From Candidatus Altimarinota bacterium (GTDB lineage Bacteria; Patescibacteria; JAEDAM01; BD1-5; UBA2023), in assembly GCA_018457335.1 (NCBI GenBank), contig JAGYHI010000048.1, positions 1 to 5,913 on the forward strand: a stretch of 5,913 bases of DNA, read 5' to 3'. How positions within the stretch are numbered: position 1 is the stretch's first letter; each line of letters starts with the position of its first letter. Positions 1 through 4,673 of this stretch are shown piece after piece. Both the position numbers and the translations under genes were made by a program. Under the pieces are notes generated by a model. It saw nothing but the letters and a program-made list of their open reading frames with translations. It ran no database searches and was not told where the DNA came from.

Positions 1-25
1 AGTTTTTTCACCACCAAAGGTTTTG

Positions 26-47
26 GTACTTTTGGCTCCAAAAGTAC
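26..47. repeat. Perfect inverted repeat (10-bp arms, 2-nt centre)
   Basis: GTACTTTTGG at 26-35 and CCAAAAGTAC at 38-47 are exact reverse complements. No T-run follows on the + strand, so a terminator role is doubtful. It is probably one of the dispersed intergenic palindromes common in this DNA. The rest of 1-94 shows no convincing gene. Confidence 0.6.
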
Positions 48-96
48 AGGGGTATGGAGGATGAAGTTTTTGAGAAAGAAAAGAAACTTGTTTATT

Positions 97-170
97 GGCT
101 GGATTCCGGATCAAGTCCGGAATGACATATTCTATTTTTCACCCAGATTCCCGCCTGCGCGGGAATGACA
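97..170. repeat. Two-hairpin intergenic repeat module, copy 1
   Basis: There are two palindromes. ATTCCGGA (103-110) pairs with TCCGGAAT (116-123), and ATTCCCGC (147-154) pairs with GCGGGAAT (159-166). A short AT spacer (CATATTCTATTTTTC) joins them, and each is followed by AATGACA. Both halves recur at 4334-4373 and 4471-4508, where they are split by other sequence. This marks a mobile or dispersed repeat family rather than a gene; the short open frame over it is a by-product. Confidence 0.75.
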
Positions 171-227
171 AGTGCTCAATTTTTTATAAAAATCCTTCTT
201 TCCTATGTGAAAAATCTGTGAAGAAAT

Positions 228-255
228 TTGCTTTTTTGGGGAAAATAGATAAGAT
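228..255 (+). promoter_or_regulatory. Candidate promoter for tmRNA
   Basis: TTGCTT (228-233) and TAAGAT (250-255) are spaced by 16 nt and lie 12 nt upstream of the predicted mature 5' end at 268. Match to the sigma70 consensus is modest (3/6 and 4/6). Position is the main support, because the tmRNA needs a promoter here and the precursor would be trimmed by RNase P. Confidence 0.35.
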
Positions 256-361
256 AGTCGCATCTGTGGGGATGATATAGTATTTGATAGTAGGAATTCG
301 TGTACTATTGGTGCTTATTCGGGGCGGTCTCGCCTCGTGATCAAAGGGACAAAACACAACT

Positions 362-442
362 GCTACTAAAACTAGCCCTCTCGCACGACTCGCTGCGGGA
401 ATGAAGAAAGCTGTACAAGCTCCTTCAATTGCTGTTGCCTAG
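362..442 (+). other. tmRNA tag-peptide reading frame (26 codons plus TAG)
   Basis: The frame starts with GCT (Ala), 11 nt after PK1, as in well-studied tmRNAs. The peptide begins ATKTSPLARLAA, continues G-M-K-K-A-V-Q and ends APSIAVA before TAG. The hydrophobic alanine-rich end fits a proteolysis tag. It is longer than the 10-11 residues of E. coli, and an internal LAA (residues 10-12) is followed directly by GGA instead of a stop. The stop lies in a stem-loop: GCTGT (431-435) pairs with ACAGC (456-460), and CTAG (439-442) with CTAG (449-452). This matches the usual stop position in helix 5 and supports the long tag. The exact resume codon is inferred. Confidence 0.7.
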
Positions 443-607
443 TCAAATCTAGCATACAGCGTAGCCTTCTCAAAGAGATGAGCGCCAAATGGCCTGCTAC
501 AACTTCTTGATTTTTGCCTCTATTCGAAAATTGAGAATACTTAAATAGAGCGATGATGAAGCGTTTTTATTATTTTTCGCAAGATTTGTCGTATAAAATA
601 AAATAAT

Positions 608-660
608 TACTTTTTCTTTTTTGGGAATTTTCGGCGCGAAAAAGTATATCTAAAATTTCC
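608..660 (+). ncRNA. Last pseudoknot of the tmRNA (PK4-like)
   Basis: Stem 1 is TACTTTTTC (608-616) with GAAAAAGTA (638-646), 9 bp. Stem 2 is the loop segment GGGAATTTT (623-631) with AAAATTTCC (652-660), 9 bp including one G-U. The two interleave as an H-type pseudoknot directly before the 3' domain, where tmRNAs carry their last pseudoknot. Confidence 0.7.
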
Positions 661-737
661 TATAATAAGTAGATTCCTCTACTGCACCCTATTAGACGCG
701 GGGGCGGTACCCGCCATCTCCACCAGAAGAATTCCGC

Positions 738-768
738 AAAACCTCCTTTTACATTAAAAGGAGGTTTT
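738..768 (+). terminator. Rho-independent terminator after tmRNA
   Basis: AAAACCTCCTTTT (738-750) and AAAAGGAGGTTTT (756-768) form a perfect 13-bp stem with an ACATT loop, followed by ATTTTG. It lies 13 nt past the tmRNA CCA end. The A-run/T-run flanks mean it might also act weakly on the other strand. Confidence 0.9.
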
Positions 769-773
769 ATTTT

Positions 774-827
774 GAGATCCTGAATCAAGTTCAGAGCCTG
801 CCCTCAGCTTGACTGGGGGATGACAGA
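774..827. repeat. Dispersed intergenic repeat, inverted copy of 4392-4422
   Basis: GATCCTGAATCAAGTTCAG (776-794) recurs in variant form near 3622 and 4536. The adjoining 795-825 is the reverse complement of 4392-4422 with two mismatches over 31 nt. It is gene-free sequence between two terminators. Confidence 0.7.
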
Positions 828-845
828 TGTAGAAAAAAAATTTTA

Positions 846-876
846 AAAAGAAAAAACCACCGCTGGGAGGCGGTGG
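846..876 (-). terminator. Rho-independent terminator of the membrane-protein gene
   Basis: Read on the - strand, CCACCGC (876-870) pairs with GCGGTGG (863-857) around a CTCCCA loop. TTTTTT and a second T-run follow (856-846). It begins 6 nt after the TAA stop at 883-885. This confirms that the gene really ends there and not at any of its upstream TGA codons. Confidence 0.93.
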
Positions 877-882
877 GGAATA

Positions 883-3057
883 TTAGTCTGATGTCTTATC
901 TTGATTGTCTCCTTTTTTTGTGTCGTCTTCGTTTTCTTTTTTTGTCGTGGATTTCGTTTGCTCTTGTTTTTGTGAGCTACTTCATCAATCCAATCCTGGT
1001 TCATTCTTGGAATATAGGAATCTTTTCACTGCTCCTGGGCTTGTTTGTACTCACTTGTAACCAAGTAAGTAAGCAATAAATAGATTTCTATCATCTGTAT
1101 TCTTCATTCATTTGTCCAAAAGAGGTTTTAAGCGAGGCCAAATAACTGGATCAAATGCACCTCTCACAGAAGCCCAATTTTGTTTTAAATTTTCTGCCAG
1201 CATATCGATATTAGAATTTCAAAGTTCTTGCACAATAAATTTACCATTTCCGTCATTTTGTACTGATTTCAATGCTATACTTATATTATTAACTTTTTCG
1301 ACACTATTCATTTGCCGATTATCACTAATAACTTTTTTAGTTTCTGCGGTGACTGGGGGTTTTCAGAACATTTTTCATAATTTACTATTATGGTACTCTT
1401 CTTCAGCTCTAATCTGAGCCTGTGATTGTATTCTATTTGCTGCTATTGTCAATCCTCTTAAGTTTCCAATTCCAGGAATAGATGCATACAACAGAGCTTG
1501 TTTCAAAGTGTTTGTCAATGTTTTTCCTGCATTTTCAATCGGATCCATAATAGTTTTTGCTGTTTTACTTACTCCTTTCGCTGCCATAAACGCAATCCAG
1601 ATAAATGCAATCGCAATGAAATCAAGTACAATGACTCCGAAAGCACCACCTATGGTCGATAAAGTTCATTTTTGTGCTTCTACTTCTTTTGCTGTTTGCG
1701 CGGCTGTTTGAGATTCTCCATACCATTTCATTTTGAGTCCACCCCAGTGAAATGTTGCAAGACTGACTTTTTCATTTGGATTTTTTCCAGGTTCCAGTGT
1801 TCTCACAATTTTATTTTCTGGATTTCCCATAATTTTGGCTACTTGACATGCTTTTCAAAATTTGAGTTTTTCAGCTGTACAAGTATCTCCACTCATATTT
1901 TCTTGTTTTGCATCAACTCCATTGAGTGCATTGATGAGAATCAACCCAAAAGACAGCACGAGTCCGACAATAGCTGGTAAAAATACGAGTCCAAGAAACT
2001 CTTGAATTGTAAAAGTCCCGTCTTTATCCGCCTTTCAGAGTAGATTTTTAAATACAAATCCAAAGGTAAAGAGCGGAGAAAAGATAGCATACGCCCAGAG
2101 TTTAAAAACTCGCATAAAGAGAACAAATATCATCGCTATCGTCAAAATCCCAAAAATCAAAAACATAATAAGCCCGATAAATCCTTTATGAATAATCGCA
2201 GCGGCCGTCTTGACTCCATTAATTCCAGTAGTATTGATTTGTTTTACTTTTTGGATTTTAAAAACCCCGTATGCATATATAGCAATATTCCCATAGATTC
2301 CTCCAGATTTTTGTGTAAATTCTTTTGGACTAATTTTTTTAGTTCCTTCTTCACCACTACAAGCTGTGGATTCTTCATCTGTCGTATCAGGATTTCAAAA
2401 AGCCACACATGTTGGGATTATACGACTTTCCCACCAAGAATCTTTATCGCTATTTTGTGAAATCGTCTCCATAGGGATAGAGAGCACCGACGCTGTCAGC
2501 ACCGTAGAAAATGAGACCGCCCACTGGACAATCCACCAAGTAAACGGCACCATCAAGATACCGACTACGAGCCGTGGTAAGAGTTGACGCGCTCCATAGT
2601 TTTTACTATTAAACATCGTCATCACCGCGACGATGATGAGTGCAATCGCATAGATAAAGTAGATGATATTTGAAACGGTAATCCAGAGTTTGTAGAGATA
2701 CTGTCGCAGTCCGAAAAGGTCACCACTCGTCCAGTCCGGAGAGAGAAGCCACCCAAGGAGTCCAATCGCCGGAGAGACGAGAGCCGTCACGATACCAGCC
2801 GCCCAGTTGAGCCCTGCGATGACTCGGTTTATGGTTTGTTGGTTTTCTTGTTCTGCGTCTTTAAGTTCTGTGTTTTTCTTTGCCTGTGCATTTGCAATGC
2901 CTCCAATTTCAATTTGGATACTGGTGTACTGCGGAGTATCTATATCTCATCGAGATGCCGGCACAGATACTGACAAATCCACAAAAAATGCCCCGAATCC
3001 AGCGAGAACCAGCAAAAATAAGAAAAAATATTTCCGAAAATGTTGTGTGATATTCAT
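883..3057 (-). CDS. Polytopic membrane protein, VirB6/TrbL-like candidate (TGA read as Gly)
   Basis: The frame is 724 codons from ATG at 3057 to TAA at 883. It is continuous only if 12 TGA codons are sense: residues 37, 221, 341, 401, 464, 561, 565, 613, 650, 669, 691 and 692. An N-terminal hydrophobic segment (11-28) follows basic residues, like a signal anchor. Further membrane segments lie near 83-105, 124-149, 160-193, 293-315, 317-336, 354-377 and 469-490. The 316-330 stretch (R-V-F-K-L-W...SPLF) recalls the Arg-LeuTrp-SerProLeu signature of VirB6/TrbL channel proteins of type IV secretion. Residues 491-690 are soluble and mostly helical; the last 33 residues are a Lys/Asp/Gln/Thr-rich disordered tail. 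The start is chosen because it opens the signal anchor; no Shine-Dalgarno sequence is seen. The gene is alone between its promoter and terminator. About 19% of glycines (12/62) use TGA. The coding call is firm; the family is inferred from topology and one motif, and another polytopic envelope protein is possible. Confidence 0.93.
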
Positions 3058-3079
3058 AAGAAAAATTTAATATACTTCT

Positions 3080-3108
3080 ATTAAATCATATTTTCCTCTT
3101 TTTTGCAA
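3080..3108 (-). promoter_or_regulatory. Candidate promoter for the membrane-protein gene
   Basis: On the - strand, TTGCAA (3108-3103) and TTTAAT (3085-3080) are separated by 17 nt. They match the consensus at 4/6 and 5/6. The predicted start of transcription is about 15 nt upstream of the ATG at 3057. The region is very AT-rich, so chance matches are likely. Confidence 0.4.
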
Positions 3109-3147
3109 ATCTTTTTTCAAAAAAATGTAAAAATTCTGAAAAAACAT

Positions 3148-3175
3148 TTGATTATTTCTATATATTATGTATAAT
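3148..3175 (+). promoter_or_regulatory. Promoter for the 87-residue protein
   Basis: TTGATT (3148-3153) and a perfect TATAAT (3170-3175) are spaced by 16 nt. Transcription would start near 3182, leaving a leader of about 20 nt before ATG 3202 with no Shine-Dalgarno sequence. Together with the opposing promoter it makes 3058-3201 a divergent promoter region. Confidence 0.6.
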
Positions 3176-3201
3176 ATGCAAAATTAAACATTTTATTTTT
3201 T

Positions 3202-3465
3202 ATGACAGAAACACCAGAAACCTACTACATCATCGCAAAAGAAGAAAGTGACGCGACTCTCTGAGAAACTGAAAGAAGCGATATCTATCAAGATAGATAC
3301 GCGACTTGGAAATTTCTCCTCAAAGAAAAAGATAAATCAGCAATCGAAAAATCCCGAGAAAAAATACAAAACCTAAACGCTCACAAAGCAAATGAACTCG
3401 TCATCTGAACGGCTCAATATGTCAATGAGATTTATAGCGATTTTAGAGTGATTGAGGAGGAGTAG
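3202..3465 (+). CDS. Hypothetical 87-residue protein (two TGA glycines)
   Basis: ATG at 3202 to TAG at 3463-3465, with TGA at codons 21 (3262-3264) and 69 (3406-3408). A standard-code search finds nothing because the frame breaks at both. Read with Gly it gives a hydrophilic, mainly helical protein without signal peptide or membrane segment, rich in Glu, Lys, Asp and Ala. It starts MTETPETYYIIAKEE, and a likely helical stretch spans residues 30-68. The composition matches a real protein in this AT-rich genome: full TYR/LYS/GLU codon use, a strong promoter 26 nt upstream and stop by TAG. Both its glycines are TGA-encoded. I do not recognise a family. It is transcribed divergently from the membrane protein and could be co-regulated with it through the shared 144-bp gap, but no operator is evident. 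Confidence 0.75.
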
Positions 3466-3522
3466 GAGGAGTGTTATTTTCTATAAATTTTCTCACTCTG
3501 TCATTTCAACCTTCCCAAACTG

Positions 3523-3593
3523 TCATTCTGGACTCCGAGGAGGTGAATTGATTTGAAAAATCAAGAGAAGCCACCCTGGGGTGTCCAGAATCT
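3523..3593. repeat. Long imperfect inverted repeat in the 3466-3691 gap
   Basis: ATTCTGGAC (3525-3533) pairs with GTCCAGAAT (3583-3591). Inside, AGGTG/CCACCCT-type pairing and a small GATTT-GAA-AAATC hairpin (3550-3562) extend the fold. It is gene-free, lies between two convergent genes, and looks like a structured dispersed repeat. Confidence 0.6.
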
Positions 3594-3620
3594 AATACAG
3601 TGTTAGGGAGGATTTTTTTA

Positions 3621-3672
3621 GAGATCCTGAAATAAATTCAGGATGACAAGTCTTGTTTTTTAGGTAAAAAAG
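3621..3672. repeat. Palindrome plus direct repeat downstream of dcd
   Basis: ATCCTGAA (3624-3631) pairs with TTCAGGAT (3637-3644). The adjoining 3643-3672 (starting ATGACAAG, ending GGTAAAAAAG) recurs at 4501-4530 with one mismatch in 30 nt, on the other side of dcd. No good terminator for dcd is visible here. Confidence 0.7.
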
Positions 3673-3691
3673 ACGATGTTTTTGGAACTTT

Positions 3692-4237
3692 TTATACCTT
3701 ATCGGTGTACCCGACTAAATTTGCTTCACCGTCAGCATACCGACCCGTCTGCGCATAACTCTTGCTCGGCAAAGAAGAAAGTGTCGAGAAAAGCAACTGA
3801 GCGATTTCCATATCCGGATGCAAAATAATCGGAATATGATTCATATTTGCGAGCTCAAAAGTAATATTGAGATAGTGTCCTGGATTGATGAGTCCCGCAG
3901 TATTATGAACGATGAGACCGAGTCGCGCCAGCGAAGATTTTCCAGAGAGTTGGATGAGATATTTTTCTGAACCAAAAGTCTCCAAACTCGTCCCGAGCAC
4001 CGTCGTACCTGGATGAAGTGTAAAAGTCTCCCCTTTTTGTAGGACGACTTCTTTGTATTTTGGGAGGATTTTGTTTATTGGATCGATAATCGGCGTATTG
4101 TGGTCTTCTGTCACGAGAAATTTATTTCCCAGCCGAATATCATAACTTGCTTGTTGTAGTCGGCTTTCCGAAAAATCCGTGATACGAATTTCGTCTGCCT
4201 CAATTGCTTTTTTGATGTCGATATCAGAGAGGAACAT
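3692..4237 (-). CDS. dcd: dCTP deaminase
   Basis: Deaminates dCTP to dUTP (some family members go on to dUMP), feeding thymidylate synthesis in the cytoplasm. At 181 residues it is slightly shorter than the E. coli enzyme (193). Seen: SYDIRLGN (31-38); the nucleotide-binding signature GKSSLARLG (99-107), with Lys100 where E. coli has Arg110, and Ser101 and Arg105 kept; HNTAGLINPG (111-120); and FELAN (127-131), with Glu128 in the place of catalytic Glu138. The usual Asp of the I-D-P-G motif is Asn118 here. The C-terminal YAQTGRYADG (161-170) fits the family's closing segment. ATG at 4237 gives the normal N-terminus (MFLSDIDIKKAIE); no Shine-Dalgarno sequence is seen. There is no TGA in the frame: all 12 glycines use GGN. 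The gene stands alone between repeat-rich gaps. The family is certain; whether it is mono- or bifunctional is not. Confidence 0.95.
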   Translation of the reverse strand: MFLSDIDIKKAIEADEIRITDFSESRLQQASYDIRLGNKFLVTEDHNTPIIDPINKILPKYKEVVLQKGETFTLHPGTTVLGTSLETFGSEKYLIQLSGKSSLARLGLIVHNTAGLINPGHYLNITFELANMNHIPIILHPDMEIAQLLFSTLSSLPSKSYAQTGRYADGEANLVGYTDKV

Positions 4238-4333
4238 AAGTAGAAAAGTTAGAAGATAGATTTACTTTTGATTTGCAAGAAGAAAATCAGTTTGTCGGGG
4301 GTTTGGGGGTGAAAACGGAATTTTATTTATTGA

Positions 4334-4508
4334 CTGGATTCCGTGTCAAGCACGGAATGACATATACTATTTTATGTGACCTTCTCGAAGTTGTCATTCC
4401 CCAGTCAAGCTGAGGACAGGCTTTGGGCTTGTCCCGGGGATCTAGTGCAGAATTTTCATCCAATGAAGATATTTTCACCCAGATTCCCGCCTTCGCGGGA
4501 ATGACAAG
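4334..4508. repeat. Two-hairpin repeat module, copy 2, interrupted
   Basis: ATTCCGTG (4338-4345) pairs with CACGGAAT (4351-4358), followed by AATGACATATACTATTTT. The second half, TTTTCACCCAGATTCCCGCC with its palindrome (4483-4502), resumes only at 4471. In copy 1 (97-170) the halves touch. The intervening 4374-4469 is therefore extra sequence, bounded by TATTTT on both sides. Confidence 0.7.
4374..4469. mobile_element. Possible 96-bp insert inside a repeat module
   Basis: This segment is absent from copy 1 of the module and flanked by TATTTT (4368-4373 and 4470-4475), a possible 6-bp target duplication. Its 4392-4422 part recurs inverted at 795-825. No coding capacity and no clear terminal inverted repeats are seen, so it would be a non-autonomous element. 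The flanks are AT-rich, so chance duplication is possible. Confidence 0.4.
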
Positions 4509-4553
4509 TATTGTTTTTTAGGTAAAAAAGTTGAAGATCCTGAATCAAGTTCA
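4501..4553. repeat. Direct-repeat partner of 3643-3672 plus CCTGAATCAAGTTCA unit
   Basis: 4501-4530 matches 3643-3672 at 29 of 30 positions. GATCCTGAATCAAGTTCA (4536-4553) matches 776-793 exactly. The order of units differs between loci, as expected for mosaic intergenic repeats. Confidence 0.7.
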
Positions 4554-4570
4554 AGATGGCATAATTTTCT

Positions 4571-4662
4571 GTCATCGCGAGCGGAGTAAATCACGCCTTT
4601 GGTGGGGGTGGCAATCTTGAAATCCATAGTCAGAGATTGCTTCGTTGTCACTCGCAATGACA
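4571..4662. repeat. 92-bp imperfect palindrome, GTCATTGCGAG type
   Basis: GTCATCGCGAGC (4571-4582) opposes ACTCGCAATGAC (4650-4661). An inner pair, GCAATCT (4611-4617) and AGATTGC (4634-4640), adds a second stem. Repeats with GTCATTGCGAG ends and an inner GCAATC are widespread in bacterial intergenic DNA. It ends 12 bp from the amidase stop codon. The open frame that crosses this block on the - strand is repeat-derived. Confidence 0.75.
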
Positions 4663-4673
4663 AGTGCTATTTT

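Larger units (their letters stand above)
268..725 (+). ncRNA. ssrA: Transfer-messenger RNA (tmRNA), ribosome rescue
   Basis: tmRNA with SmpB frees ribosomes stalled on broken mRNAs and adds a degradation tag. Seen here: GGGGATG (268-274) pairs with CATCTCC (715-721) as a 7-bp acceptor stem, followed by an encoded ACCA end (722-725). A T-stem GCGGG/CCCGC (698-702/710-714) precedes it. The segment GGTGC...CGGGGCGG near 310-327 resembles the classical ssrA 5' domain. PK1 forms from CGGGGC/GCCTCG plus GTCTC/GGGAC, ending at 350. Eleven nt later a GCT resume codon (362-364) opens a 26-residue tag that stops at TAG (440-442), within a hairpin (431-460) at the place of helix 5. At least one further pseudoknot lies at 608-660. 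At 458 nt it is longer than the E. coli RNA (about 363 nt), mostly through the AT-rich 540-660 segment. The T-loop is non-canonical. The ends are inferred from pairing. Confidence 0.93.

Noticed and set aside
95..280. Open frame of 61 codons on the + strand
   Set aside because: It runs across two palindromic repeats and into the tmRNA 5' end; no start signal or protein-like composition.
873..2587. Several + strand open frames of 67-102 codons
   Set aside because: They lie antisense to the 724-codon gene and exist because TCA (complement of TGA) and other codons leave the opposite strand open; composition is Phe/Ser/Cys-rich and unlike a protein.
1375..2790. Decayed pseudogene in pieces (fragments 1375-1587 and 2395-2790)
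   Set aside because: The pieces share one frame, are separated only by TGA and contain no frameshift, and the frame ends at a terminator. Recoding explains all of it.
4295..4313. G-quadruplex from GGGGGTTTGGGGG
   Set aside because: Only two long G-runs are present, which is not enough for a supported intramolecular quadruplex.
97..4662. CRISPR array
   Set aside because: The repeats are few, differ in sequence and orientation, and lack regular spacing; they are dispersed palindromes.
4475..4663. Open frame of 62 codons on the - strand
   Set aside because: It consists wholly of dispersed repeat sequence (FPRRRES-type and SLRVTTKQS-type translations that recur from such repeats).
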